A stretch of 64,000 bases of DNA from Anaeromyxobacter paludicola (lineage in GTDB: Bacteria; Myxococcota; Myxococcia; Myxococcales; Anaeromyxobacteraceae): NCBI RefSeq assembly GCF_023169965.1, contig NZ_AP025592.1, positions 3,224,001 through 3,288,000 of the forward strand. The letters are read 5' to 3'. Made by a program: the position numbers and the translations under genes. Of the stretch, positions 1-8,184 are shown in pieces. Numbering within the stretch: the stretch's first letter is position 1; the number at the start of each line of letters is the position of its first letter. Below the pieces are notes generated by a model. The model did not search any database, was not told the origin of the DNA, and worked only from the letters and a program-made list of their open reading frames with translations.

Positions 1-128
1 CCGTAGATGCGGGCGATGCCGTCGCCCTGGGACAGGACGGTGCCGGTCTCGGCGACATCGACCTTCTTGCCGTAGTCCTTGATCTGGTCCCGGATGATGC
101 GGCTGATCTCGTCGGCGCGGATTTCCAT
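1..128 (-). CDS. atpA: ATP synthase F1 subunit alpha, 5' part
   Basis: This is the N-terminal 42 codons of the alpha subunit of F1-ATPase, the non-catalytic nucleotide-binding subunit of the soluble head. The gene runs off the left edge of the window. The visible protein begins [12 protein letters not shown] and continues to [13 protein letters not shown], the typical alpha-subunit opening in which the Q-G-D-G-I-A segment starts the beta-barrel domain. The ATG at 126-128 is preceded by GGAG about 11 bases upstream. It lies 36 bp downstream of atpH on the same strand, as expected for the atpHAGDC part of an atp operon. Confidence 0.93.
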   Translation of the reverse strand, partial: MEIRADEISRIIRDQIKDYGKKVDVAETGTVLSQGDGIARIY

Positions 129-164
129 CGGTTCTAGGTCTCCGGTGCGGGCCTGCGAAGAGGG

Positions 165-704
165 CTACTGCTTGAGGGTCTGGCGGAGGTCCTCGAGCTG
201 CGTGCGGACCGAGCCGTCGTAGACGAGGTTCCCCACCTGGGCGACGACGCCGCCGAGGAGGGAGGGATCGACGTGGTGCTCGACGATCACGTTGGCGCGG
301 GCGGCGCCGGCGAGCCGGTCGGCGATCTGCTGCGCCACGGCCGGGTCGAGCGGAGTGGCGCTCACCACCCGGGCGCGGAGGCGGCCGAGCTTCTTGTCGG
401 CCAGCGACCGAAAGTGGTCCACGATCCCCGTGAGGTAGGCGAAGCGGTTCCGGTCGGCGAGGAGCGAGAGCAGGTTCGCCGGCTCGGCGTCGAGCTTGAG
501 CGCCGCGGCGAGCTGGGCGGCGATGGCGCGCCGCTGCTCCTTCACGTAGACCGGGTTCACGAGGACGTCGCGCAGCTCGGCCGAGGACTCGACCGCCTGC
601 TTGAAGGCGGCCAGGGCGTCGGACCACTGCTCGACGCGGCCCTGCTCGACGGCGAGGTCGAAGAGGGCCTGCGCGTAACGACGAGCGATCGAACCCAGGA
701 TCAT
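165..704 (-). CDS. atpH: ATP synthase F1 subunit delta
   Basis: The product is the delta subunit (OSCP family) that forms the top of the peripheral stalk and joins F1 to the b subunits. It has 179 residues, the usual length. The opening MILGSIARRYAQALFDLA matches the conserved first helix (xxIARRYAxALF), and the C-terminal part VVAQVGNLVYDGSVRTQLEDL matches the conserved delta tail (G-x-x-x-x-x-D-x-S-x-x-x-x-L). It is followed by atpA 36 bp downstream. No Shine-Dalgarno is visible before the ATG, and the best promoter match ends only about 13 bp upstream of it, so the transcript may be nearly leaderless. Confidence 0.93.
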   Translation of the reverse strand: MILGSIARRYAQALFDLAVEQGRVEQWSDALAAFKQAVESSAELRDVLVNPVYVKEQRRAIAAQLAAALKLDAEPANLLSLLADRNRFAYLTGIVDHFRSLADKKLGRLRARVVSATPLDPAVAQQIADRLAGAARANVIVEHHVDPSLLGGVVAQVGNLVYDGSVRTQLEDLRQTLKQ

Positions 705-716
705 AGGGGCAGCCCG

Positions 717-744
717 ACTATCACGGATAGAGCGGATTCGTCAA
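717..744 (-). promoter_or_regulatory. Candidate sigma-70-type promoter for atpHA
   Basis: Read on the minus strand, TTGACG (744-739) and GATAGT (722-717) are separated by 16 bp, matching five and four of six consensus positions. Transcription would begin near 710, only about 6 bases before the atpH ATG. This is a pattern match only. Confidence 0.45.
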
Positions 745-857
745 CCATATCGGGCACTAGATTCAGGTTTTCCGGGAGGGGCTCACCTTTCCGCACCGGG
801 GGCAGGCGCGGACGGCGTGTTGGAAGCGGGAGGGGCGAGAGGGATCTCCTGAGGGAT

Positions 858-1311
858 CTCCGGCACCGGGGCGCTGACGAAGTGAGCAGCCGGGCGGAAC
901 GGCGGTGCCGAACGACGGTGCCGGGGGTCGGTGCCGGAGCGGTGCCGGGGGCGGTGCCGGAGGCGGGTCTCGGCGCGGGGCAGTGCCGGTCTCGGTGCCG
1001 GAGGCGGAGCGGCGGCGAGGGGCGGCGTGTTGGTGCCAGAGCAGGGCGGCGGTGCCGGGGGCAACTCCGAGGCGGCACCAGGTGGTGCCGGAGGCGGGTG
1101 AGATTCCCGCTCGGCCAGCCGGCCGGCCACCCGGCACCCGACTGCAAATCTCCGGCACCGCCGATTCCGGCACCGCCGATTTCGGCCTCGGCACCGATCT
1201 CCGGCACCGACCCCCAAGCACCCATCTCAAGCACCGGCAGGGCGCGCCTGGGAGGAGCATCACCGGGGCCGCTCCCGCACCCGCGGTGCGCGTTTGACAG
1301 CCTCCGGCACC
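858..1311. repeat. Cluster of CTCCGGCACC/GGTGCCGGAG decamers between atpH and hsp20
   Basis: The 658-bp gap between atpH (starts 704) and hsp20 (starts 1363) contains no convincing gene. It holds at least eight exact copies of the decamer: 858-867, 930-939, 953-962, 994-1003, 1084-1093, 1150-1159, 1199-1208 and 1302-1311. Many one- or two-base variants (for example near 905, 920, 945 and 1055) lie between them. The first and last three copies read CTCCGGCACC on the plus strand. The middle four read GGTGCCGGAG, so the two halves are in opposite orientation around about 1120. Open frames across this area are composition artefacts. Confidence 0.85.
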
Positions 1312-1321
1312 GCCTTACGTT
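1294..1321 (+). promoter_or_regulatory. Candidate promoter for hsp20
   Basis: A perfect -35 hexamer TTGACA (1294-1299) is followed after 16 bp by the weak -10 match TACGTT (1316-1321). The spacer contains an exact copy of the window's repeated decamer (1302-1311). Transcription would start roughly 35 bp before the hsp20 ATG. Confidence 0.4.
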
Positions 1322-1362
1322 CCGTTTGGCTCGACGAGCCAAGTCACAGAAGGAGGAATGAA

Positions 1363-1800
1363 ATGGCACTGCTGACCCGATTCGACCCGTGGCGGGATCT
1401 CGCCCGGCTGCAGGACGAGGTGACCCGGATGTTCGACGACCGGCTCACGCTCAGCCCTGGTGAGTCGGTGGGCTGGACGCCGAAGTGCGACATCTTCGAG
1501 GACGAGGAGTCGATCGCCCTCCGCTTCGACCTCGCTGGGGTCGACCCGAAGGACGTGGAGATCCGCTTCGAGAACGGCGTGCTCACCCTCAAGGGGGAGC
1601 GGAAGCTGGAGAAGGAAGAGAAGCGGGACAACTATCACCGCGTCGAGATGTCCTACGGCACCTTCACTCGTTCGTTCACGGTCCCTGGCACCATCGACCC
1701 GGAGAAGATCAAGGCGGAGAGCAAGAACGGGATGCTGGCCGTCCACCTGCCGAAGAAGCCCGAGGCCAAGCCGAAGGCCATCACGGTGAAGGTGAGCTGA
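1363..1800 (+). CDS. Small heat shock protein, Hsp20/alpha-crystallin family
   Basis: This is an ATP-independent holdase that binds unfolding proteins in the cytoplasm and forms large oligomers. The protein has 145 residues and opens MALLTRFDPWRDLARLQDEV, followed by the alpha-crystallin domain at about residues 35-130. The domain ends in the A-x-x-x-N-G-x-L-x-x-x-L-P-K signature (ESKNGMLAVHLPK), and the C-terminal I-T-V is an I-x-I/V oligomerisation motif. The ATG at 1363 was chosen because AAGGAGG ends 6 bases upstream; the frame stays open upstream to 1294, but that part lies in the decamer repeat and overlaps the promoter. A strong bidirectional terminator follows. Confidence 0.92.
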   Translation: MALLTRFDPWRDLARLQDEVTRMFDDRLTLSPGESVGWTPKCDIFEDEESIALRFDLAGVDPKDVEIRFENGVLTLKGERKLEKEEKRDNYHRVEMSYGTFTRSFTVPGTIDPEKIKAESKNGMLAVHLPKKPEAKPKAITVKVS

Positions 1801-1839
1801 CCCGGGACGCGGCCCCGCGGTGTTGACGAGCAGTAAACA

Positions 1840-1873
1840 AAAGGCCGGGCCCGATCGAACGGGCCCGGCCTTT
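1840..1873. terminator. Bidirectional rho-independent terminator between hsp20 and the bactofilin gene
   Basis: A 13-bp perfect stem pairs AAAGGCCGGGCCC (1840-1852) with its complement (1861-1873) around an 8-base loop. The stem ends in A/T runs on both sides (AAACAAAA before, TTTGCTTTT after), so it can stop transcripts of the convergent hsp20 and bactofilin genes. Confidence 0.88.
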
Positions 1874-1894
1874 GCTTTTGGTGAATGCCGTGGG

Positions 1895-2428
1895 CTAGGG
1901 CTTCACGGCGGCGACGGCCGCGGCGGCGACCGGCTTCGTCGCCCCCTTCTCCAGGTTCTCCATCTTGGCCTGGCCCTCGAAGATCACGCCCTTCTCGATC
2001 ATGAGCGACGGCGTCTCGACGTTGCCGCGCACCTTGGCCGGGTGGTGGAGCTCGATGGCGCTCTTGGCCCGGATGTTCCCGTTCACCTCGCCGTGCACGA
2101 TGATGGTGCCGCAAGTCACCTCGGCGTTGAGCTTCGCGCCCTCGCCGACCACCAGGACGTCGTTGGTGTTCACCGAGCCGGTGAACTTCCCGTCGATGCG
2201 GACGGTGCCCTCGAAGGTGAGCTTGCCCTCGAACTCGGAGCCCTTGCCGAGCAGGGCGTTGAGCTCGTTGTTGCCGGGGATGGGGGTGGGGGCGTCTTCG
2301 CGCTTCAGCATGGCCATGGGTGAGGACTCCTCGCGCACTGTCGGCGCCGGTGAGGTGGATGGCTCGGTGGGGGCGGCTGCACCGGTCGGCGACAGCGCTT
2401 CCTCCCGCTCCTTGTTCCAGAACGGCAT
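1895..2428 (-). CDS. Bactofilin (polymer-forming cytoskeletal protein)
   Basis: Bactofilins polymerise without nucleotides into filaments; in Myxococcus they form scaffolds that position ParB-parS complexes and affect cell shape. The core at about residues 65-160 is a right-handed beta-helix of repeats such as FEGTVRIDGKFTGSVNTND and GTIIVHGEVNGNIRAK. A Pro/Thr/Ser-rich N-terminal tail and an Ala-rich C-terminal tail flank it. I chose the start MPFWNKEREE at 2428 because G/C third positions hold from there on. A second candidate, MAMLKREDAP at 2317, has a better Shine-Dalgarno (GAGGAG, 9 bases upstream) and gives 140 residues. The parAB neighbourhood matches the known functional link. Confidence 0.88.
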   Translation of the reverse strand: MPFWNKEREEALSPTGAAAPTEPSTSPAPTVREESSPMAMLKREDAPTPIPGNNELNALLGKGSEFEGKLTFEGTVRIDGKFTGSVNTNDVLVVGEGAKLNAEVTCGTIIVHGEVNGNIRAKSAIELHHPAKVRGNVETPSLMIEKGVIFEGQAKMENLEKGATKPVAAAAVAAVKP

Positions 2429-2488
2429 TCGTTGTCTCTCTGTACTGCTCCTGCGCACCGCCCTGAACCGGGCCGGCGCGCCCCTAAC

Positions 2489-3369
<881 letters not shown>

Positions 3370-3373
<4 letters not shown>

Positions 3374-4140
3374 GCCACCCTCCGCTGCCGCTTCTCCACC
3401 TCGCGCGCGAACTCCAGGTAGCTCTGGCAGCCCTTGCTGGCGACGTCGTAGAGGAGGATGGGCTTGCCGTGCGAGGGGCTCTCGGAGAGCCGCACGTTGC
3501 GCGGGATGACCGTCTTGTAGACCCGGTCCGGGAAGTGAGTCCGGATCTCCTTCTCGACCTGCGCGGCGAGGTTGTTGGCCGCGTACATGGTGAGGAGGAT
3601 TCCGTCGAGGGCGAGCTCCGCGTTGGAGCCGTCGCGCACCAGGTCGATGGTCCGCAGGATGTCGGCGAGACCCTCGAGGGCGTAGTACTCGCACTGGAGC
3701 GGGACGATGACGCCCTGACTCGCCACGAGCGCGTTCAGGGTGAGGAGGCCGAGGGACGGCGGGCAGTCGATGATGACGTACTCGTACTTCCCGGCCACGT
3801 CGGACAGCGCCTCGCGCAGCCGGTACTCCCGCCGCTCCGCTCCGGCGAGCTCCAGCTCGGCGCCGACGAGGTGCCGGCTCGAAGGGACGAGCCCCAGGAA
3901 CTTGAGCTCGGTCTTCTGCACCACCTCGTCGATGGGCCGGGCGTCGAGCAGCACGTCGTAGACGCTCGACTCCACGTCGTCGCGCCCCACCCCGACCGCA
4001 GAGCCGGCGTTCCCTTGAGGGTCCACGTCGATGAGGAGCGTCGAACGCTCCGCCGCCGCCAGTGAGGCGGCGAGGTTCACGGCGGTGGTCGTCTTTCCGA
4101 CCCCGCCCTTCTGGTTGGCGATGGTGATGATCCTGGACAT
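3370..4140 (-). CDS. parA: Chromosome partitioning ATPase ParA
   Basis: ParA is the MinD-type ATPase that moves ParB-parS complexes along the nucleoid. The 256-residue protein has the deviant Walker A KGGVGKTTTAVNLA at about residues 9-22, Walker A' DVDPQGNA, and Walker B VIIDCPPSLG. The ATG at 4138-4140 (MSRIITIANQKGG) is chosen by family alignment. An upstream in-frame ATG at 4269 begins MFHVEP, which is simply translated parS DNA and therefore not a real start. It is the first gene of parA-parB, with parS sites in its upstream region. Confidence 0.96.
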
Positions 4141-4253
4141 GGGCTCCCCTGCTGCGCTCCGGGCGGGATACCCGCTTCTCGGCAGGGGCGCAAGCGGGCC
4201 GCCCCCCGGGTACCGGTTCGCCGCCTGGGAGTGTGCCTTCCGGGTCTGACGAG

Positions 4254-4267
4254 GTTCCACGTGGAAC
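4254..4267. promoter_or_regulatory. parS site 1
   Basis: The sequence is the perfect 14-bp palindrome GTTCCACGTGGAAC, the GC-rich variant of the conserved parS core (consensus TGTTTCACGTGAAACA). It lies 114 bp upstream of the parA ATG and is flanked by G on the left and AT on the right, as in the other two copies. Confidence 0.93.
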
Positions 4268-4290
4268 ATCAGGCCGCGCGGGGGTCGCGG

Positions 4291-4304
4291 GTTCCACGTG
4301 GAAC
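4291..4304. promoter_or_regulatory. parS site 2
   Basis: This is a second exact copy of GTTCCACGTGGAAC. It starts 37 bp after the start of site 1. Confidence 0.93.
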
Positions 4305-4383
4305 ATGCGGGTGGGGAGTCCGGCTGCGGCGACGCCCGGGCGCCTAGGCAGCGGCTGACGGCGTCAGATCGAATGAGCCCGGG

Positions 4384-4397
4384 GTTCCACGTGGAAC
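4384..4397. promoter_or_regulatory. parS site 3
   Basis: This is a third exact copy of GTTCCACGTGGAAC. It starts 93 bp after the start of site 2. All three lie within 144 bp, about 8 kb from the candidate oriC. Confidence 0.93.
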
Positions 4398-4398
4398 A

Positions 4399-5946
4399 TC
4401 GGGGTCGCCTACACGGGACGGGGACACTTTTGGAGGCGACCCCGCCCGGTGTGCCGGCACCCGAGCGATAGAAGCCAGACGGCCTGGGTTAAAGGCTGGC
4501 CGCCTGCTCCAAGGCAGCATCTCCCCCTGAGCCCCGACGAGGCCAGGTAGCGTTGTCACGGGCGGCCGCCTCGCGCCACCCTGGTCGGCCCGTTCTGGCG
4601 GGGACCGGCCGGACCTCCTCCTCCCAGCCGGGGCACCATCAGCGGTGCTTCCTCCGAGCGAACCCCTGCTCGCCATATAGAAGGTGGAGTCGCCCTGGGC
4701 GCCCACCGACCAGAGCGCGCGGACCTGAGCCGAGGCAGACGCGCGCTTCCTCGAGCGAGCAGGCGTCGATGCAGAGGCCGGAGGGCAGAGGCCACGACAA
4801 CAGCGCCCTTCGCTTCGGGCAGCCTGCGCCCGCGGCATCGATCGCCGACGAACCCGACGGGCATCTCCAACGGCCTTCGTGGACTCGCCGCAGCAACTCC
4901 CTGTGGCCGGACCCCTCATCGCCCTCTGCTAGCTCACACCAGCCCGCCCATCCCTCGCCTTGGGCCAGCCTGCCCGCGCAGGCAGACGGTCGGCAATCGC
5001 GCGAGGGGACCTCCTGACCAGCGCGGCCGCCGTTCGAGGATTCACCGTGCTGGCGACCGGGATAGCTGCCTGCTCCTCGCCGACCGCCCGACAGCACTCG
5101 CGACGTCGGGTCCCTCCGCCCCAAGACCGCCCGAACTGCTTCCTGGTCCTTCACCACCTTGGACTGGGGAGCTGGGCGTCCGACAGCGCGGGGGTGGTGG
5201 TGGTCACCGACCCGGGGCGAGTACGAGCACCTGCTGCCGCACGTCCAGCGCGCGCCTCGAATTTGTCGACGTCGCCCTGCTCTTCCGCTCCTCGTCCTGC
5301 CTCAGGCACTCCTTGCGCCGCTCCATGCGAAAGCGATCCTCCGGCACCAGCTGCCTACAAGCCCAAATGCGCGCACTACATTCAGTGGATCGCCTCCGGC
5401 ACCGAAGCGCCAACAGCGACCCTCGGTCACGCCCGGCACAGGCATCGACTCTCTCCCGGCGTCGTCCCGCGTGGCGGAACGGCCACGATGGCACTTCGAG
5501 AACGGCTCGTACCCGAAGCACCTCGACTATGACGGGAGCGTTCGCGGCACGGACGTGATGCCGCGCGACGGACCACTCCCCCTGCTGCGCGCTACCGTCC
5601 GCAGTACCGCCGATCACGGGGACCTTGCCGGGACGGTGCCGGTGGTAGGACCCGCTACACCTCTCCCGCCTGGTCGCCAGCCGGCTGCCGCCGAACGGCG
5701 CTGGACCCCGCGCGCGTTCGCTTTCGCTGCAGGAATTACCCGCGAGTCCTAGTGCCCCGCCCTCGCCGGCTGCGGCCCCAGCATTACGGCTCGAGCATCC
5801 GCTCCTCCGGCACCGGGAGCCACAGTCATCGAGGCGGACCGGCAACGGTAACTGTCGGAGGCGGGACAGCTACCCTGCCGCTCCACACCGCCGCCCGCTG
5901 GATGGCGTCACCGCGGCTGGCCCGCCCGTTGCTAGGACAGCTCCCC
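4399..5946. other. 1.55-kb stretch without a recognisable gene between parS and the transposase
   Basis: No open frame here shows the strong G/C third-position bias of the neighbouring genes, and no protein motif or RNA could be recognised. Three exact copies of the repeated decamer occur, at 5339-5348, 5394-5403 and 5805-5814. The segment lies where the mnmE-mnmG-rsmG part of a canonical cluster would border parA, so it may be a remnant of a rearrangement linked to the adjacent transposase. That is inference only. Confidence 0.5.
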
Positions 5947-6618
5947 ATGCCGCGCACCCCGCGATCGCACTTGGTCGGTCCACGCACCGTCAACCACTGC
6001 ATGTGGCGCAGCCGCAACCACGAGTTGGTGCTCGCCTCCGAGGAAGCCCGCCGGATGTTCCGCTCGCTGCTCCTCCGTTACAAGGACCGCTACGGCATCC
6101 TCATCCACTCCTACTGCCTGATGGGCACCCACCCGCACATCGTCGTCACGTGCACGCAGGATCAGGCCGCGTTCAGCGCCTTCTTCCGGGTGGTCAACCA
6201 GCGGTTCGCTCGCTGGTACAACACGAGGAACCGCTCCTGCGGGCAGGTCATCATGGAGCGCCTCCGCTCACCGCAGATACAAAGCGGCGAGCACCTGCTC
6301 ACGGTCATGCGTTACGGCGACCTCAACCCGGTGCGCGCCGGACTCTGTCGCTCCGCGAAGGACTGGTCCGCATCGAGCTACCGACACTACGCTCACGGTG
6401 AACGCGACCCGCTCATCACGGATGCCTCGGAGTACGAGGCGCTCGGCTCGACGCCGGCCCTTCGCCGCGCCGCCTACCGAAACCTGTTCGCGGCGAGGTG
6501 GATCGCCGACCTGCTCGGCCGCCGCCGCGAGATGACCTGCGCGCTCTTCATTGGCGACCCGGACTGGGTCGCGCCGCGACTCGCTGCGACGGGTCTCTCT
6601 CCGCCAGCTGCGGCCTAG
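5947..6618 (+). CDS. REP-associated (IS200-like, Y1/HUH) transposase
   Basis: The 223-residue protein matches the RAYT group of single-strand HUH nucleases, which act on short palindromic repeats in bacterial genomes. Recognisable features are the opening RTVNHCMWRSRNHELVLASEE, the HUH metal-binding motif as HPH in YCLMGTHPHIVV at about residue 65, the region RFARWYNTRNRSCGQVIMERLRSP with the likely catalytic tyrosine, and the tail YGDLNPVRAGLCRSAKDWSASSYRHY typical of the family. The ATG at 5947 is preceded by AGGA; the upstream frame to 5752 contains a decamer repeat and looks non-coding. It converges on rsmG with a 53-bp gap. No terminal inverted repeats were found, so it appears to be a single-copy domesticated gene. 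Confidence 0.85.
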   Translation: MPRTPRSHLVGPRTVNHCMWRSRNHELVLASEEARRMFRSLLLRYKDRYGILIHSYCLMGTHPHIVVTCTQDQAAFSAFFRVVNQRFARWYNTRNRSCGQVIMERLRSPQIQSGEHLLTVMRYGDLNPVRAGLCRSAKDWSASSYRHYAHGERDPLITDASEYEALGSTPALRRAAYRNLFAARWIADLLGRRREMTCALFIGDPDWVAPRLAATGLSPPAAA

Positions 6619-6671
6619 CGTCATTCACTTGCAGTGACTGCCAGGAGCTTCCCGCAGCCCTCGCTCGCCAA

Positions 6672-7346
6672 CTAGGCCCGGGGCGCGCGCCGGCGCTCTC
6701 CGCGCGGCCGCCAACGGGCGATCGCGCGCTGTGCACCGCTGATGGGCAGCGCGAACTGCTCGAGCAGCTCCAACTCGAGCCCACTCTGCTCACCGACTGC
6801 CTCGAGGGCCTCTCGTTCGGCTCCCCGGCCGAGCATGGCGTATAGCCGTCCGCACTCAGCCAGGTACTTCGCTCCCAGCGGCACCCATCTATCCGGATCG
6901 GCCATCGCGCGACTCACCACGACGTCGCTGCGTGGCAGCGAATCCGCCTCCGGCACCCCGGTGGCCCGCACCGCCACGCCACGCACCGACAGCCGCAGCT
7001 CAGCCGCGACCGCCTTCACGAAGGCCACCTTCTTCCCGACCGAGTCGCAGCACGTCACCTGCAGCTCCGGCCGCACGCAGGCCAGCGCCAGCCCGGGTAG
7101 ACCCGCACCGCTGCCGATGTCGAGGATCGTCCGGCTCGCCCCGATGTGCGGCAGGAGCGCCAGCGAGTCCGCGAAGTGCTTCTCTGCGAGCTCGACCGGC
7201 TCCGTGACCGCCGTCAGGTTCACTCGCCGGTTCCACTTCAACAGGCGATCGGCGAAGAGCGTCAGGCGTCCGACCGCCTCCGGCCCCACGGGCAGCCGCA
7301 GCCCGCCTATGGCCCGTCGCAGCGCGTCTTCGAAAACCGCATCCAT
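6672..7346 (-). CDS. rsmG: 16S rRNA (guanine527-N7)-methyltransferase
   Basis: RsmG uses S-adenosylmethionine to methylate G527 in the 530 loop of 16S rRNA. The 224-residue protein has the N-terminal helices ([23 protein letters not shown]), then the SAM-binding motif [16 protein letters not shown] at about residues 95-110, and [11 protein letters not shown], which marks the family. The last dozen residues are Arg-rich. It forms the distal end of the rpmH-to-rsmG block and is 12 bp downstream of the small gene at 7359-7571. The decamer at 6948-6957 is read here as Val-Pro-Glu. Confidence 0.95.
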   Translation of the reverse strand: MDAVFEDALRRAIGGLRLPVGPEAVGRLTLFADRLLKWNRRVNLTAVTEPVELAEKHFADSLALLPHIGASRTILDIGSGAGLPGLALACVRPELQVTCCDSVGKKVAFVKAVAAELRLSVRGVAVRATGVPEADSLPRSDVVVSRAMADPDRWVPLGAKYLAECGRLYAMLGRGAEREALEAVGEQSGLELELLEQFALPISGAQRAIARWRPRGERRRAPRA

Positions 7347-7358
7347 GCGGCCAGCCTA

Positions 7359-7571
7359 TCAGGGCTTTCCACGCCCGATCGCGTCGTCCACCTGCTCGCG
7401 GTGGCTCGCGAGGTACTCCTCGACCTCCTGAGCCTCGAGCTCCAGGTCCCGGAGCACGCCCGCGTAGACGAACTGGAAACCCTGCCGGTGCTCGTCGCCG
7501 CGCAGCTCGAACGTGCGCCGGAGCACCGCCGCCGAGAAGAGCTTCTCCGCCCTGGACTTCGCGCGCGCCAT
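7359..7571 (-). CDS. Small conserved-looking protein between jag and rsmG
   Basis: This 70-residue frame opens MARAKSRAEKLFSAAVL and ends in an acidic, helix-rich half (LRDLELEAQEVEEYLASHREQVDDAI). It is not recognised as a known family. I consider it real because nearly every codon ends in G or C, it starts 8 bases after the jag stop codon, and it stops 12 bases before rsmG, so it fits the operon exactly. There is no spaced Shine-Dalgarno (GGGAG touches the ATG), so translation may be coupled to jag. It occupies the place where mnmE and mnmG usually lie. Confidence 0.65.
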   Translation of the reverse strand: MARAKSRAEKLFSAAVLRRTFELRGDEHRQGFQFVYAGVLRDLELEAQEVEEYLASHREQVDDAIGRGKP

Positions 7572-7579
7572 CTCCCGGG

Positions 7580-8176
7580 TCAGGCGGTCTCGTCGCCGCC
7601 GCTCGCAGCCGGACCGCCCCGACCTCCGGCACCGGGGCCGCGATCTCCGGCACCGGCTCCGGCGCCTTCTCCGCCGCGGCGAACCGCCGTCTCCGGCACC
7701 ACCAGCAGCTGCCGAAAGAGCCCCTCTCCCTCGCTGTGCGTGGAGACGCCCTCGGCCCCGAGGAGCGCCAGGTGGATCTGCCGCCGCTCCCGGGCGGTGA
7801 TGGGGGCGATGGCGATCACCTTGTTCATCTTCCGCACCGTGGCCGCGAGCCGCTCGGCCATGGCGGCCACCACCGGGTCGGTCTCGTCGGCGAAACCGCC
7901 GACGTCGAGGTTCACCCACTTGCGCCCCTCGGCGCGCGGGTTCACGACCCGGTTCACGAGATACTGCACGGCCTCGATCAGCGCCGACCCGAGCTCGAGC
8001 TCGTTCCCCGGCTCCGCCCGCAGCGATACCCCGATGGCCTCGGCCGTCTCCTTCACCTCGACCGAGACCTTCCCGCCCATCCGGCGCAGCAGTTCGCCGC
8101 AGAACTCCTTGGCGCGCGCGACCTTCTCCGGCGCGTGCTCCGGGGGCGGTACTCCGAGGTCGCGTTCCTCGCGCAT
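7580..8176 (-). CDS. jag: Jag/KhpB-like RNA-binding protein (KH and R3H domains)
   Basis: Jag (KhpB) binds RNA and is nearly always encoded next to yidC. The 198-residue protein has a KH domain at about residues 35-105 (VSVEVKETAEAIGVSLRAEP onward to AVQYLVNRVVN) and an R3H domain at about 110-160 (ITARERRQIHLALLGAEGVSTHSEG, containing the R-x-x-x-H motif). The last 35 residues are Gly/Ala-rich (GEGAGAGAGDRGPGAGG) and are encoded by three decamer copies (7624-7633, 7645-7654, 7691-7700). The ATG follows a GAGGG site; the gap from yidC is 8 bp. Confidence 0.9.
   Translation of the reverse strand: MREERDLGVPPPEHAPEKVARAKEFCGELLRRMGGKVSVEVKETAEAIGVSLRAEPGNELELGSALIEAVQYLVNRVVNPRAEGRKWVNLDVGGFADETDPVVAAMAERLAATVRKMNKVIAIAPITARERRQIHLALLGAEGVSTHSEGEGLFRQLLVVPETAVRRGGEGAGAGAGDRGPGAGGRGGPAASGGDETA
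7624..7700. repeat. Three decamer repeats inside the jag 3' end
   Basis: CTCCGGCACC occurs exactly at 7624-7633, 7645-7654 and 7691-7700, with close variants between. On the coding (minus) strand these supply most of the Gly-Ala-Gly tail of Jag, which suggests that the repeat has spread into a tolerant linker. Confidence 0.8.
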
Positions 8177-8184
8177 GAGGACCC

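Noticed and set aside
705..1362. Overlapping open frames rich in Arg, Gly and Pro in the decamer cluster
   Set aside because: They are products of the repeat sequence in several frames at once, without family similarity.
4141..4306. N-terminal extensions of ParA beginning MFHVEP, and a long frame joining parB with upstream DNA
   Set aside because: The extra residues are translated parS palindromes and the leader region. Family alignment and coding bias place the parA start at 4140 and the parB GTG start at 3373.
4399..5946. Several open frames of 60-200 codons in the parS-transposase gap
   Set aside because: They overlap each other on both strands, lack consistent third-position G/C bias, and show no recognisable motif or Shine-Dalgarno.
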